A stretch of 64,000 nt of DNA from Hormoscilla sp. GUM202 (GCA_005518205.2 RFFC02000008.1:30525-94524), one strand, 5' to 3'. Shown: positions 35,787 through 45,264, counted from the first letter of the stretch. Numbers and translations: made by a program. Notes: a model not told the origin generated them from the sequence alone.

Positions 35787-36047
35787 TTAGGCTCAAAGGG
35801 CTATATCTCTTACTGGGTGAGGGTTTCAGGCGATCCTTTTATATAGACGCTTCGTATGTGCCGCCCTACTAGTTCCTAAGGTAAAGAAGCATTTGTGAAC
35901 GGCGGGCGGCTATCCTCCCCAAGAATGGAGAGCTTACCCACCGCATGAGGCTGTAAATTGGGGCTAGTTTTTGTCAAAATTATCAATAATCATCAATAAT
36001 CATCAATAGAGAGAGTACTAGAAATCTAGATAGAGAGGATTGGCACT
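35787..36047. promoter_or_regulatory. Upstream region of the HhoA-type protease gene
   Basis: The decamer atcaataatc is repeated (35980-36009) shortly before a purine-rich agagaggattgg ribosome region and the ATG at 36048. The repeats could be a regulator site, which is an inference from position. The rest has no gene. Confidence 0.35.
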
Positions 36048-37244
36048 ATGCGGTGGAAAAAGGATTCCCGCGCCTTGCGCCTTCTGGGTACCCATGTTTT
36101 GGCCTTCGCTCTAGGAGCATTGCTCGCCCTGAGTGCGGTTTTACCTTCCCAAGCAGATCCCTTACCCGATCGGGCTAAAGTAAAGATACCCCCATCTGCG
36201 GTAGCACTACAAATTCCTCAAGCTGGCACAAACTTTGTGACCGCAGCGGTGCAGCAGGTAGGGCCTGCGGTGGTCAGAATTGACACGGAGCGCATTGTCA
36301 CCCGTAACTTCGATCCGTTTTTTGACGACCCCTTCTTCAATCGCTTTTTTGGTGACAGGTTCCGGCAGCAATTGCCACGGGAAGAACGTCAGCGGGGACA
36401 GGGTTCGGGTTTCATTGTTGAACGCAAGGGGGTCATTTTGACCAATGCCCATGTAGTGAGTGGAGCCGATCAAGTGACGGTGACGCTCAAGGATGGACGC
36501 GAGTTTGAAGGAACGGTGCTAGGTAAAGATGAGGTGACAGACCTGGCAGTTGTCAAGATTAATGGTAATAATTTGCCTGTGGCTAAGTTAGGAGACTCCG
36601 CTGGCGTGCAGGTGGGAGACTGGGCGATCGCGGTTGGCAACCCCTTAGGATTGGACAATACTGTTACTTTGGGCATTGTCAGTACCCTCAACCGTTCTTC
36701 TTCAGAGGTTGGCATTCCTGACAAGCGCGTGGACTTCATTCAAACTGATGCGGCGATCAATCCTGGTAATTCCGGCGGTCCGCTGTTGAACTCACGGGGT
36801 GAAGTGATTGGCATTAACACGGCTATTCGTGCTAACGCGAATGGTATTGGCTTTGCTATCCCAATTGATAAAGCTAAAGCGATTAAAGACAAGTTGGCCC
36901 GTGGAGAAGAGATTCCTCACCCCTATATTGGAGTGCGCATAGCCAACCTGACACCGGAACTGGCAAGGGAAAACAATAGCGACCCCAATTCATCGATAGT
37001 ACTGCCAGAAACTACTGGCGTATTGGTGGTGGGAGTGATGCGTGATACGCCTGCAGCTAAGGCTGGTTTGCGTCGGGGAGATGTGATTGTCGAAATTGAT
37101 GGGAAACCTGTTACTACCGCCGAGCAGTTGCAGAAGATGGTCGATCGCAGTGGTGTTGGGAAGGTACTGCAAGTTAAGCTAATACGCAACAACCAAGCCC
37201 AGCAACTTTCGATCGAGACAGTTCAACTGCGAGATATTCTGTGA
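36048..37244 (+). CDS. HtrA/Deg-family serine protease (HhoA/HhoB type)
   Basis: The protein has 398 residues with an N-terminal signal or anchor (LALSAVLPSQADPLP) and a trypsin-like domain. The catalytic triad is His135 (TNAHVV), Asp165 (TDLAVV) and Ser242 (GNSGGP). One PDZ domain follows (about 300-395; TGVLVVGVMRDTPAAKAGLR). Such proteases degrade or refold damaged proteins in the periplasm, lumen or at membranes. Cyanobacteria usually have three paralogues (HtrA, HhoA, HhoB), and I cannot tell which this is. The FDPFFDDPFFNRFFGDRF loop is typical of the cyanobacterial group. Confidence 0.95.
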   Translation: MRWKKDSRALRLLGTHVLAFALGALLALSAVLPSQADPLPDRAKVKIPPSAVALQIPQAGTNFVTAAVQQVGPAVVRIDTERIVTRNFDPFFDDPFFNRFFGDRFRQQLPREERQRGQGSGFIVERKGVILTNAHVVSGADQVTVTLKDGREFEGTVLGKDEVTDLAVVKINGNNLPVAKLGDSAGVQVGDWAIAVGNPLGLDNTVTLGIVSTLNRSSSEVGIPDKRVDFIQTDAAINPGNSGGPLLNSRGEVIGINTAIRANANGIGFAIPIDKAKAIKDKLARGEEIPHPYIGVRIANLTPELARENNSDPNSSIVLPETTGVLVVGVMRDTPAAKAGLRRGDVIVEIDGKPVTTAEQLQKMVDRSGVGKVLQVKLIRNNQAQQLSIETVQLRDIL

Positions 37245-37270
37245 AGATTGCGAATCGCAGCGAATTGCAA

Positions 37271-37391
37271 TGGGTAGTGGTTAATATGTAGTGATTTTGG
37301 CGTTGCACAAGGACGGGATGATAAGTAATTGCCGATTATAATAATCGGCAATTTTTTAGCATAAATTTATGTTGCACATTTTTGGGATGAT
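37271..37391. mobile_element. Solo IS ends: IS1 terminus plus two direct IS1-like ends
   Basis: ggtagtggttaatatgtagt (37272) matches the terminus of the IS1 element at 32. It is followed by ggcgttgcacaaggacggga (37299) and, in the same orientation, gttgcacatttttgggatga (37371), both IS1-like left ends. Between them lies attgccgattataataatcggcaat, the subterminal palindrome of the IS1-like copies. The duplicated end is in direct, not inverted, orientation. Confidence 0.7.
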
Positions 37392-37479
37392 ACTAGCCAA
37401 ACGTCAGTTCGGGATAAGGAGGAAAGGGAGAACTCTGGTAAGCTGAAGATTGTAAAACCTCGTTCAGCCAAGTTCTCCC

Positions 37480-37597
37480 ATGTCTAGTTTAGAAGAACTT
37501 TTCTGCCACATCGATGACTTCTGCCAAGAATTTGAACCCCAATGGCAAAAACAGATGCTCAGCCACGGCTTAAAAACCCGAAAACGAGCCATTCGAC
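37480..37597 (+). pseudogene. IS982-type transposase N-terminal fragment
   Basis: The sequence reads SSLEELFCHIDDFCQEFEPQ then WQKQMLSHGLKTRKRAIR, the start of an IS982-type transposase. It then enters repeat sequence (cgatcgcgcactgcgtagcg). The remaining 250 or so residues are gone. Confidence 0.75.
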
Positions 37598-38060
37598 TGC
37601 GCCCGATCGCGCACTGCGTAGCGGAGGGGTCCCGGAGCAAAAACTGCCTCCGATCGCGCACTGCGTAGCGGAAGGGTCCCGGAGCGTGCCAGCCATGCCT
37701 GGGTCGAGGGAGACCATGGAGACCCCAATGTGGCTCTGTGAAAGGGTTTGATGCCTCGTTACCTGGCGCAGCCTGGCCTGGTAACGCTTACGCCTATTTT
37801 TTCTCAAAGTCCCGCTAAGATTCTCGAAGATCATCATTAGGTAGACATGATTTTTGTTACGTATCATTATCTACCATGGGCAGCGGAGTCTTGTACTCGA
37901 CACTGCCCTGTTCTTAAAAATTTAGTCTAAACTCCAGTCACATAGGCTGGGGCCAGATTCACCAGTACTCCGGCTGCGCCTGACCCAGAAACCCGGTTTT
38001 TTAGAAAAATCGGGTTTCTTAATTCAAGCAGATCGAGCCTCCCATACCAGTCTAGCTAGA
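37598..38060. repeat. Repeat-filled spacer
   Basis: Two copies of gcgtagcggaggggtcccgg (37617, 37665) are followed by gctctgtgaaagggtttgat ... ctcaaagtcccgct (37729-37818), a module also at 20902-21048 in the other orientation. Near the 3' end of the minus-strand gene gaaacccggttttttagaaa-aatcgggtttctt (37988-38021) forms a hairpin that may act as its terminator. No gene was seen. Confidence 0.6.
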
Positions 38061-38486
38061 TTAAGCGGTGGCGCGAGATAGCTGTGAAGCTTGGATGCAA
38101 CCGCCCAACCACATTTCCTCTCCAGCGGGTACATAACTTGCCCAAACCTCTCCGTTCTCCTTGGCCTGATAAAAGCTAGTGATTCTCGCTTTGGTCGCAA
38201 ACCCCATCACCTCAAGCTGCACCAGATCTCCAGGACGGAATTGTTCTCCCTCGGAATTAGTCGCCGAGGAAACAATTTTCAGTTCAAATTTCTTTTTTTC
38301 CGATTTTAGCTGCGGTCGCGGCTTCGGTCTGGTAGGTTTCTGTGTCAGAGAAGTTGGTCTCGCTGGTGGCCCGGTAAGCTTCTTCTCTCGTTCAGGCTGA
38401 TTTGCTGCGGTCGGTTTCTGCGCCACTTCAGCGTCAGCATCCGGTTGGGGCGGTCTTTTGGGCTTTCTGAAACCAACTATTTCCAT
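38061..38486 (-). CDS. Cyanobacterial protein with basic Pro-rich N-terminus
   Basis: The product has 141 residues. Residues 1-70 are rich in Lys, Pro, Arg and Gln (KPTRPKPRPQLKSEKKKFEL) and probably disordered. Residues 72-140 form a compact domain with FRPGDLVQLEVMGFATKARI and EMWLGGCIQASQLS, looking like a small beta domain. No known family name comes to mind. The basic tail could bind nucleic acid, which is only a guess. Codon use is normal for the window. Confidence 0.65.
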   Translation of the reverse strand: MEIVGFRKPKRPPQPDADAEVAQKPTAANQPEREKKLTGPPARPTSLTQKPTRPKPRPQLKSEKKKFELKIVSSATNSEGEQFRPGDLVQLEVMGFATKARITSFYQAKENGEVWASYVPAGEEMWLGGCIQASQLSRATA

Positions 38487-38655
38487 GATTGTGCGATCCT
38501 AAATCCTGACTGGGAAAAGCTGGAGACCAATTCATCCTGACCTTGGATATCTCCAGCCTCCTTTATGTTAACAGGCTCGCGATTGGCGGATCGGCATGAA
38601 ATGCGGTCAGTGGTCAGTTGACAGCGGTCAGTTGTCAATTTTTAATTTTTAATTG

Positions 38656-39708
38656 TCAGTTGCGATCGATAATTCCTCCACCCAACACCAGGTCTCCATC
38701 GTACCAAACAGCCCCTTGACCCGGAGTAATGCTGAACTGGGGTTCGTCAAACTCTAACCTGACTCTACTCTTTGCTAAAGGAATTACTGTCACTGGTGCT
38801 GCTGGGGAACGATAGCGGATCCGGACTTGGGCCCGAATGGGTCCATCTGGTGCGGATATGGACACCCAGTTGACCCTACTTACTGTACAGTGAGAATTTA
38901 CCGCTTGCTCCCGAGTCCCGACTATCACTCGATTCATGACTGGGTCCAGTCCCGTTACGTACAAGGGTTCACAGTAGGCTATCCCCAGTCCCTTCCGCTG
39001 ACCGATCGTATAATGATGAATGCCATTGTGTTGACCCAGTACCTTTCCGGACTGGTCAACGATATCCCCTGTCTTCTGATTAATGTATTTGTCTAGGAAC
39101 GCCTGCATGGAACCATTGGCTTCCACTAGACATAAATCCTGACTTTCTGGCTTATCAGCAGTTAACAGTCCCAACTCTGCGGCGATGCGCCTGGTTTCGG
39201 TTTTGGGGACTGACCCCAGGGGAAATACTGCCGCTGCCAGCAACTCCTGGGGTAGGTCATACAAAAAGTAGGACTGGTCTTTGGTCAGGTCCACCGCCCG
39301 TTTTAGCTGATAACGTCCATTATCCCGATTATAGCTCACTCGCGCATAATGCCCAGTCGCGATCGCCTCTATTGACAAATGCGATCTGGCATATGCGAGC
39401 ATGGGGCCAAACTTGACTGCCTTGTTGCATTGAGAGCAAGGCAGGGGCGTGATGCCGTTGCTATAGCCCGATACCAGATAATCTACTATATTAGCCTGGA
39501 AGTCTTCTAGGCTATCGATGATGTGATGAGGAATACCCAGCTGGGAGCAAATGCGGGCCGCATCAAGCATTCCCTCAGAGCAACATTGTCCCTTGCCCTT
39601 CATCAGCCAGAGGGTGAGACCGACAACTTCGTATCCTTGATGATGTAGGATGGCGGCGGCGGTCGAACTATCCACCCCACCCGAGAGCCCTACTACTACT
39701 TTTTTCAT
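38656..39708 (-). CDS. mnmA: tRNA-specific 2-thiouridylase MnmA
   Basis: The enzyme has 350 residues and puts sulfur on uridine 34 of tRNA for Lys, Glu and Gln. The ATP-binding PP-loop [10 protein letters not shown] is at 7-16. The catalytic cysteines are Cys94 (CSQCN) and Cys193 (SQDLCLVE). The GHYARV motif and the C-terminal [20 protein letters not shown] beta domain are also present. Length and start ([11 protein letters not shown]) are standard. A single gene. Confidence 0.97.
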   Translation of the reverse strand: MKKVVVGLSGGVDSSTAAAILHHQGYEVVGLTLWLMKGKGQCCSEGMLDAARICSQLGIPHHIIDSLEDFQANIVDYLVSGYSNGITPLPCSQCNKAVKFGPMLAYARSHLSIEAIATGHYARVSYNRDNGRYQLKRAVDLTKDQSYFLYDLPQELLAAAVFPLGSVPKTETRRIAAELGLLTADKPESQDLCLVEANGSMQAFLDKYINQKTGDIVDQSGKVLGQHNGIHHYTIGQRKGLGIAYCEPLYVTGLDPVMNRVIVGTREQAVNSHCTVSRVNWVSISAPDGPIRAQVRIRYRSPAAPVTVIPLAKSRVRLEFDEPQFSITPGQGAVWYDGDLVLGGGIIDRN

Positions 39709-39764
39709 GTACCTGCTATACTTTCAAAGGGATCGACTTGAGCTTAAGGTCGCGGAGTCTGTCA

Positions 39765-39800
39765 TTGCGAGGGGGGGGACATCGTAGTCGCACTACCCTC
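39765..39800. repeat. Partial member of the gacatcgtagtcgcactacc family
   Basis: ggggggacatcgtagtcgca ctaccctccagaca is one right-hand spacer and arm of the nested palindrome family (compare 12430-12455), without a recognisable left arm. Confidence 0.6.
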
Positions 39801-39867
39801 CAGACACAACAGCGTGGTACTCTTATAGGCTAGCATTTCTGCTGCCGAGAAGATCGGGTGAGGAATA

Positions 39868-40089
39868 ATGAGACCACCAGAAGACGAGAATTTTTCTCGT
39901 TCAGTGCATGGCTGTTTCGGACTGCTAGCCCAATACCTGGTTATTGCTGCGGTGCTTTTTTTTGCGGTGCTGTTTGGAGTGCCCTATTTTTTCCGGACGA
40001 CATTTATTACCCTATTATTCATCTGGATTTTGCTGATGTTCTTTGTCTCCCTGCTATTTTTGCTGAGACTGACTGAAGATCGGGATTAA
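39868..40089 (+). CDS. Small two-helix membrane protein
   Basis: The product has 73 residues. Two hydrophobic helices (LLAQYLVIAAVLFFAVLFGV and FITLLFIWILLMFFVSLLFL) are joined by a short turn and followed by an acidic tail RLTEDRD. The start at 39868 has gaggaat upstream. It lies 47 bp before the glutathione-transferase-family gene, so co-transcription is possible. Function unknown. Confidence 0.6.
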   Translation: MRPPEDENFSRSVHGCFGLLAQYLVIAAVLFFAVLFGVPYFFRTTFITLLFIWILLMFFVSLLFLLRLTEDRD

Positions 40090-40136
40090 AAAGCTGCTAA
40101 AATATATCTGTAGTGCTAGCTTAGGAGTGGCTCCTC

Positions 40137-41096
40137 GTGGGTTTAGGTCTAATAGTAGATGGCAAGTGGGTAAGTTCCCGGTCCCAAGAAGACGAGAAGG
40201 GCAGGTTTATTCGTCCCCAGACGACTTTTCGTAACCAGATTACCGCCGATGGCTCTAGTGGCTTCAAGGCCGAGCCATATCGCTATCATCTCTATATTAG
40301 TTGGGCTTGTCCCTGGGCCCACCGGACCGAGATCGTGCGGAAGTTGAAGGGACTAGAAGAGGCGATCGGTCTGTCAGTAGTCTCGGCAGTAATCGATCGA
40401 AACGGGTGGGAATTTTCTCAGACAGAACCGGGTTGCATTCCCGATCCCGTCCACCAGGCCGAATATCTATGGCAAGTTTATCTTCTTGCTGACCCGAACT
40501 ACAATGGCCGGGTAACGGTGCCAGTGCTTTGGGATAAACAAACTGGCACAATTGTCAATAATGAATCCCGGGAAATTATCCGCATGTTTGATACGCAGTT
40601 TGAGGCTGTGGCCCAAAAAAAAGTGGATTTCTGCCCCCGGGATTTACAATCCCAGATTGAAGAAACCTTGGACGCTATCTACCAGCCGATCAATAATGGC
40701 GTGTATCGGGCCGGATTTGCTTCTACCCAGTCCGCCTATGAAGAAGGGGTGACCCAACTTTTCCAGGCCCTGGACCATTGGGATGAAGTTCTCGCTCATC
40801 AGCGCTATCTCTGTGGCGATCGGGTAACGGAAGCCGACTGGTGCATGTTCGCGACTCTGTTACGCTTTGACTTAGTCTATTACGTACATTTCAAGTGCAA
40901 TATCCGCCATATCTGGGATTACCAAAATCTGTGGAATTACCTGAAAGAATTATATCAGCTGCCAGGAGTCAAGGAAACTTGCAACTTTGATCACATCAAG
41001 CGCCATTATTACATGAGTCACCCGAACGTGAATCCCACCCGCATTGTCCCCAAGGGTCCCTTAATTGATTTTGACAGTCCCCATAACCGCAATTAA
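40137..41096 (+). CDS. Glutathionyl-hydroquinone reductase family (YqjG/ECM4-like GST)
   Basis: The enzyme has 319 residues from a GTG start at 40137 (aggag about ten bases upstream). The thioredoxin-fold domain holds the catalytic Cys58 in SWACPWAHR, followed by TVPVLWDKQTGTIVNNES (glutathione binding). The C-terminal helical domain has QRYLCGDRVTEADWCMFATL and NYLKELYQLPGV. These enzymes remove glutathione from glutathionyl-hydroquinones. Length and motifs fit the Xi-class GSTs well. Confidence 0.92.
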   Translation: MGLGLIVDGKWVSSRSQEDEKGRFIRPQTTFRNQITADGSSGFKAEPYRYHLYISWACPWAHRTEIVRKLKGLEEAIGLSVVSAVIDRNGWEFSQTEPGCIPDPVHQAEYLWQVYLLADPNYNGRVTVPVLWDKQTGTIVNNESREIIRMFDTQFEAVAQKKVDFCPRDLQSQIEETLDAIYQPINNGVYRAGFASTQSAYEEGVTQLFQALDHWDEVLAHQRYLCGDRVTEADWCMFATLLRFDLVYYVHFKCNIRHIWDYQNLWNYLKELYQLPGVKETCNFDHIKRHYYMSHPNVNPTRIVPKGPLIDFDSPHNRN

Positions 41097-41124
41097 TTAT
41101 AGCAGTCAGGACGCATCCTCGTAA

Positions 41125-41283
41125 TCAAGCCCGCCGGGCGAAAGTAATTATTGCCTTACACCCATCCTGGAAAGCTTGAATCACTATTTCTAACAAAACT
41201 CTTGAGTTTCTTACTTGGATAGCCCCGGTTTCCTCTTCCCGCAGCGGGAGTGGAAGGGTTTTGGGTTCTAAAACTAGACTCAT
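41125..41283 (-). pseudogene. Truncated DUF433-type antitoxin gene
   Basis: The 52-residue frame reads MSLVLEPKTLPLPLREEETG then AIQVRNSRVLLEIVIQAFQD. This is the usual N-terminus of DUF433 (VapB45-like) antitoxins, where the strand GAIRVGNTRVLLE is followed by a helix and a DNA-binding part. The second half is missing after FQDGC. No toxin gene lies beside it. Family recognition is from memory of the motif. Confidence 0.5.
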
Positions 41284-41408
41284 ACTTTTCCTCAAAGCCG
41301 ACATTTGTCGGCTTACATCTTAACACATATCCCCAGGCTAAATGCGATCGCCCCTTTCTGGTATCTTAGCCTGCGCAGGCAGGCTTGGTTTTTGTAGCCG
41401 CAGGTTTT

Positions 41409-41458
41409 AACCTGCGAATGAAACACTGCGAATGAAACACTGCGAATGAAACATCTGC
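41409..41458. repeat. 15-bp tandem repeat tgcgaatgaaacac
   Basis: ctgcgaatgaaacactgcgaatgaaacac and a third, altered unit (ctgcgaatgaaacatctgcga) stand in tandem just before the end of the coiled-coil gene. It is preceded by cgcaggttttaacctgcg, a palindrome. Confidence 0.75.
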
Positions 41459-41485
41459 GAGCGTTCGCCCCTAATTCACATTTTC

Positions 41486-42055
41486 TTATTTATCGAAATC
41501 TGGACCAAACACCTGCTCGAAAATGCGACGGTTCTCGACTTGCAAACCCGTGACATAAGTCATGATTTGATCGAATTTGCGTGAGCTTGCCTCAAGGTTG
41601 CGCTGAGTGGCCTCAAAGTTGCGCTGAGTGGCCTCAAAGTTGCGCTGAAATATCTCTACTGTCTCGACCAGAGCTGTAGTGGTATTCCTTAATTCTGCTA
41701 TGTCTTGGCGATCGGCCTCCCTTTGAGCGGCCAGGGAGCGCCGTTCCGCTTCTCTTTCTTGCCGTTCCCCTTGGAGTTGAGCGGCCAGGGAGCGCCATTG
41801 CGCTTCTCTTTCTTGCCGTTCCCCTTGGAGTTGAGCGGCCAGGGAGCGCCGTTCCGCTTCTCTTTCTTGCCGATCCCCTTGGAGTTGAGCGGCCAGGGAG
41901 CGCCGTTCCGCTTCTCTTTCTTGCCGATCTAACTCCACTGCCTGGGCCAGATCTGCTACGGTTGTCCTTAACGAAGCCATCTCTTGGCGATCGGCTTTTC
42001 GTTCAACCGCCATGCCCTCTAGAATAGCTTCAATTCTGTCTAGTGCTTTGACCAT
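41486..42055 (-). CDS. Coiled-coil protein with 20-residue tandem repeats
   Basis: The product has 189 residues, helical throughout. Units of LDRQEREAERRSLAAQLQGE repeat about four times (60-bp DNA units, 41724-41935, nearly identical). Further shorter repeats ATQRNFE follow, and the protein ends in IMTYVTGLQVENRRIFEQVF. N- and C-terminal parts resemble cyanobacterial coiled-coil proteins of unknown role. Its start codon lies 9 bp from that of the divergent gene at 42065, so the two promoters overlap the genes. Confidence 0.75.
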   Translation of the reverse strand: MVKALDRIEAILEGMAVERKADRQEMASLRTTVADLAQAVELDRQEREAERRSLAAQLQGDRQEREAERRSLAAQLQGERQEREAQWRSLAAQLQGERQEREAERRSLAAQREADRQDIAELRNTTTALVETVEIFQRNFEATQRNFEATQRNLEASSRKFDQIMTYVTGLQVENRRIFEQVFGPDFDK

Positions 42056-42064
42056 TTTATATTG

Positions 42065-42616
42065 ATGGATAAATGCGATCTAACGGAAGTTTTAGATCGT
42101 CTTGATTCAATTACAGAAATATTAGAGTTTGAAGCAAGGTTGAATGTTGATTTAACAGAATGTAATGCAAATGCTGTGACTAATCAGGTTTTTTCCGGGA
42201 GCGGCCTGGAGGGAATGCACCAAGGGTTTATGGGACTTTTGCAAAAGCTAAACTTAATCCAAAATTCGATTTGCAACATTCAAGATCCAGTCCTGGCGAT
42301 GCCAGACTATTACGGGTTACGTCCTGGTGCAAATAGGCCTGTCTTGCTTTTGATTTTTAAGGAAAAGTCAAATAACAAGTGGGGGGCGGGCACTTATTCC
42401 ACTCAAATTTTTTACCCTAAGGAATCTGCTATAATATCCATTTTTGATGCAAAAAACCGACCTAAAGCTAGGTACATAGGTGAGAATTTTGCTTCTTTGA
42501 GATTAAGTGATGGAAGTAAAATTCAAGCGATCGGGAAGTCTTCTTCGGATGCATATAGTTATCTTACCTATTTGGTCTCGTTCATCAACTGTTGTCCCTA
42601 TCGACTGGAGAAGTAA
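42065..42616 (+). CDS. Uncharacterised protein
   Basis: The product has 183 residues from ATG 42065. The N-terminus is helical (LTEVLDRLDSITEILEFEAR). Later come VLAMPDYYGLRPGANRPVLL-LIFKEK and STQIFYPKESAIISIFDAKN, a mixed alpha-beta region. No family is recognised. Codon use and AT content differ slightly from neighbours (more AT-rich), which fits an accessory gene. It is divergent from the coiled-coil gene. Confidence 0.6.
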   Translation: MDKCDLTEVLDRLDSITEILEFEARLNVDLTECNANAVTNQVFSGSGLEGMHQGFMGLLQKLNLIQNSICNIQDPVLAMPDYYGLRPGANRPVLLLIFKEKSNNKWGAGTYSTQIFYPKESAIISIFDAKNRPKARYIGENFASLRLSDGSKIQAIGKSSSDAYSYLTYLVSFINCCPYRLEK

Positions 42617-43065
42617 GATGGTTTTGGGGAAGCGAGGATACTCGACGTCTGTTAAGCAGATTATTTGTAGGAAAGCTGAATATTATGAATCTGGCCGTGT
42701 CTCCAATGCCTCCCCGACAAAATCTTTATATTTTCCTTAGGATTGGCGTTGTTCATGTTTGGTGACGAGTTTATCACTGAGCGAGGGGGCGTTATCTTGA
42801 GGAGTTGGCGAAACTCTCTGGTGACCAAATTCTGCCTAGATTCTGGCAACGAAGGGGCGCGAGCCTGGTGCGAGCCCCAAGCTTACCGCGATCGCCATCC
42901 CAGTGGTTGGGTTGGTTGTCGCGGTCACATGTTTGTCACATGTATAGCGCTATATACTACATTACCGGGTTGCTGGCTGGGTACTGGTTCTTGGTTCTAA
43001 TGGGTGACAGATCGATCGAGCGCTTATTGCGAAAAATCCAGCGACTATTGCGAAAAATCAGTTAC
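42617..43065. other. Spacer with short frame fragments and imperfect repeats
   Basis: A frame at about 42790-42900 reads EELAKLSGDQILPRFWQRRG but has no recognisable context. From 43020 to 43110 a unit like cttattgcgaaaaatccag is repeated about four times imperfectly, running into the integrase relic. No gene is supported. Confidence 0.4.
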
Positions 43066-43532
43066 TTATTGCAAAATTTCCAGTTGCTTATTGCGAAACA
43101 TCCAGCTAGTTATTGCAGTTGCCCAATTAAAACAAGCGTTCAACTGCATCATCAATTGGCGAGCGATATCGGGAGACCATCTGGATATTGCCCAATCGTA
43201 GATCTGGTAAGCCTGGTCGGAAGTCAACTCTGCTGTTACATCGAAAAACGGAGATCGCCTCAGCCGTTTCAGAGTTCCCTGGTAGCTGACTGTCCAGGTA
43301 CTTGGTTTCACCAGATCTTGACGAGAGGTTATGTATTTTTCGTATAGCTTTGCTAGTGAGACTGGTATAACTTTGTCGTCATCAGGGTGAGAGCGAAGTT
43401 TCTCCCTCAGTCCGTAACGGTTCAGCGTCTGGTCGAAATCGCCTTTGTCTATATCAAGTTCTATCTCCCTCGCTTTAAATTCTGCTTGCTTTCGGTTTGT
43501 GGGATTATCTTGCAGTCCTAGCGAAATAATTT

Positions 43533-44404
43533 GGCGTTGCACAATTACGGGATGATTTAAATAGGTACCGGTACAGAATTATAACGTAGATAGTGCAATA
43601 ATAACTTAATTGAAAGCCTCAACATTTCTTCGGACTTTGAGTAACATAATGTTTTTCTTTTTAATCCAGCTCGATAATGTCTTAATCGACCTATTTCACA
43701 TTCAACACGGGTCATGTAGGTTTTGCTGACTATATGGTCAATATATTCAATAAACATTGGATAAACAGGCCATCCATCAGTAACGTATAAAAAGCATTGC
43801 CAACATTTTATAATATCCCACATAGGCTTAAAAGTTTCTGCAGAACGATCGCCTAATACCCATGTTATAATCCCTGGCTTGAAATGATTTACGACTGTCC
43901 ATAGCCACTTTTTATTCTTTTTTTTATTGACATAAGTATGCAACTCGTCAATTTCTGCAACCTCCGGAATATCGTAGTTTTCAGGGATTGACGGTAATTC
44001 TTTAGCTGCCTGTTTTACCCAATCAATTTGAGTATTATGGCTGACACCAGTTATCCTTTCAATACCTCGAAATCCATTGCCATTAACGTACATTGTCAAA
44101 CAATTTTTCTTGACATCTTCTGAATAACCGCGCGGATAATAATGTTCGAGAAACTGGCGACGACAATCTTTACAAATTCAATTCTGTTTGCCGCGTCGGT
44201 GACCATTTTTATTGATGTTTTCAGAACCACATCTGGGACATTTCATGTTCGACTCCTTTAGCTAATTCTTTCGCCTTACTATCCATGATAACACATATTA
44301 TGACTAGGTCGAAAACAAACATCATACTATACATAAATTCTGACTGTAAAATTGCAGATTATCATAATCTGCAATAACCCATCATCCCGAAAATGTGCAA
44401 CGCC
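43533..44404 (-). mobile_element. IS1-like element, copy A (872 bp), 8-bp target duplication
   Basis: The termini ggcgttgcacaattacggga and tcccgaaaatgtgcaacgcc bound the element. aataattt flanks both sides (43525-43532 and 44405-44412). Just inside one end is the palindrome ttgcagattatcataatctgcaa. The transposase carries a nonsense codon. Copy C (60744-61615) appears identical by eye over its full length. Confidence 0.92.
43557..44246 (-). pseudogene. IS1-like transposase with in-frame stop (copy A)
   Basis: The frame starts at MKCPRCGSENINKNGHRRGK. It has a TGA (44177-44179) where copy B reads TTG, then continues open with CKDCRRQFLEHYYPRGYSED, the DDE residues in EIDELHTYV, VTDGWPVY and TRVECEIGRLRHY, and the ending HYLRYNSVPVPI. 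From an internal ATG at 44099 a 180-residue product without the zinc ribbon could be made. Confidence 0.85.
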
Positions 44405-44517
44405 AATAATTTTTTGCTGTCCGCCAAAAAGGAACCGAGGTAAGCGTAGACTGAGCATGCCCTGAAATGACCGGACCCCTACTTTCCCTTTGTACCGGTG
44501 GTTGCGTTTTTGAGAAG

Positions 44518-44790
44518 ATGTTTTCTTTGTCATGGGAGTTTGAGTATGATTTTGAGTATGAGACATTCCTAAGTCTCGCATCTAAATACCTAGATTCATT
44601 GTCTCGCAAGGGTTTCGGGAAAATACAGGAAAAATACTTTGAGGATTTTCAAGTAGGCAAAAAGCCTGTCGAATACTACAGAGTTGGCATAATGTTCACT
44701 TTTGATAATTGCGGAAGAGAGGTCACTTTATCCCTTGGGTATGGAACACGCGATCGCCTGGCGATTGAGATTCTGGTCGATCGAGGTTAA
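44518..44790 (+). CDS. Small hypothetical protein
   Basis: A 90-residue frame from ATG 44518 reads FSLSWEFEYDFEYETFLSLA then SKYLDSLSRKGFGKIQEKYF, ending LAIEILVDRG. It overlaps the first codons of the divergent integrase relic. The composition is protein-like but no family is recognised, and the gene may be a leftover. Confidence 0.4.
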   Translation: MFSLSWEFEYDFEYETFLSLASKYLDSLSRKGFGKIQEKYFEDFQVGKKPVEYYRVGIMFTFDNCGREVTLSLGYGTRDRLAIEILVDRG

Positions 44791-44884
44791 ATGTCTGGAC
44801 GAGATGGCCGCCCAGCGGTGGCGATGGGCATTACTAGTAACAGGGCTGTTAGGTAAAACAGCAAAGGTAGCGAGGCGTGGAGCT

Positions 44885-44956
44885 TCGCGTCCGGAGACAC
44901 CCACCCATGTCGTGCGCGGGAGCGCACGACAGGGTGGGTGCTCCTGGACGCGACAT
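44885..44956. repeat. Nested palindrome, cacccaccc type
   Basis: The outer arms cgcgtcc and ggacgcg enclose cacccacccatgtcgtgcgc and gcgcacgacagggtgggtg. The inner arms equal those at 28145-28200, while the outer arms differ. Confidence 0.8.
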
Positions 44957-45140
44957 AGCAATCACCGGTCTATTAACATTGGGAGTTAATTAACCTGTTG
45001 AGCTTCGCAGCAGATCCCACCCAAGAGGCGATCGCGACTGCCAAGAAAACCCTGGAATCTTGGGTGCGTGGGCATGTTAAACATGCGATCGCTTTCAATT
45101 AGCTTGACTTACAATTACGAATCATCCGATTTTTCTGAGG

Positions 45141-45177
45141 TTTGTAGTGAGGACTTCCGTCCTCACTACAAACCTCA
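45141..45177. repeat. Palindrome gtttgtagtgaggac / gtcctcactacaaac
   Basis: Perfect arms around ttcc. The same sequence is found before the epimerase gene (19676-19690). It lies downstream of the tRNA gene and could terminate its transcript. Confidence 0.65.
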
Positions 45178-45192
45178 GTATCAGTGAAACAA

Positions 45193-45264
45193 AGCCGGTG
45201 ACAGGATTTGAACCTGCGACAGGCTGATTACAAATCAGCTACTCTACCCCTGAGTCACACCGGC
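45193..45264 (-). tRNA. tRNA-Thr (UGU)
   Basis: The minus strand folds as a 72-nt cloverleaf. The acceptor arms are gccggtg and caccggc. The D-arm is around ctcaggggtagag. The anticodon stem gctga/tcagc holds loop tttgtaa (anticodon UGU, reading ACA threonine codons). The T-arm is caggttcaaatcctg. CCA is not encoded. Confidence 0.95.

Larger units (their letters stand above)
43066..44533 (-). pseudogene. Phage-type (tyrosine) integrase relic split by an IS1-like element
   Basis: The upstream part (ATG 44533) reads KNRHRYKG-like basic sequence and VRSFQGMLSLRLPRFLFGGQ, the Arm/AP2-like start of such integrases. The part beyond the element reads IISLGLQDNPTNRKQAEFKA, VIPVSLAKLYEKYI and SPDIARQLMMQLNACFNWAT, the core-binding domain. 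The catalytic domain is missing: the frame ends in repeat sequence. The two parts join when the element and one aataattt are removed. Confidence 0.8.
44791..45192. other. Spacer with palindromes and coding remnants
   Basis: Fragments such as QRWRWALLVTGLLGKTAK (about 44810-44865) and FAADPTQEAIATAKKTLESW (about 45008-45070) look coding but are not connected in one frame. The nested palindrome at 44885-44956 separates them, so the gene may have been broken by it. Confidence 0.35.

Noticed and set aside
37299-37391. Complete MITE of the IS1-like type
   Set aside because: The two ends are in direct rather than inverted orientation and no target duplication is present, so it is a double-end scar.
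44518-44790. Antitoxin or phage gene divergent from the integrase
   Set aside because: The frame is kept only as a hypothetical protein because no motif supports either role.
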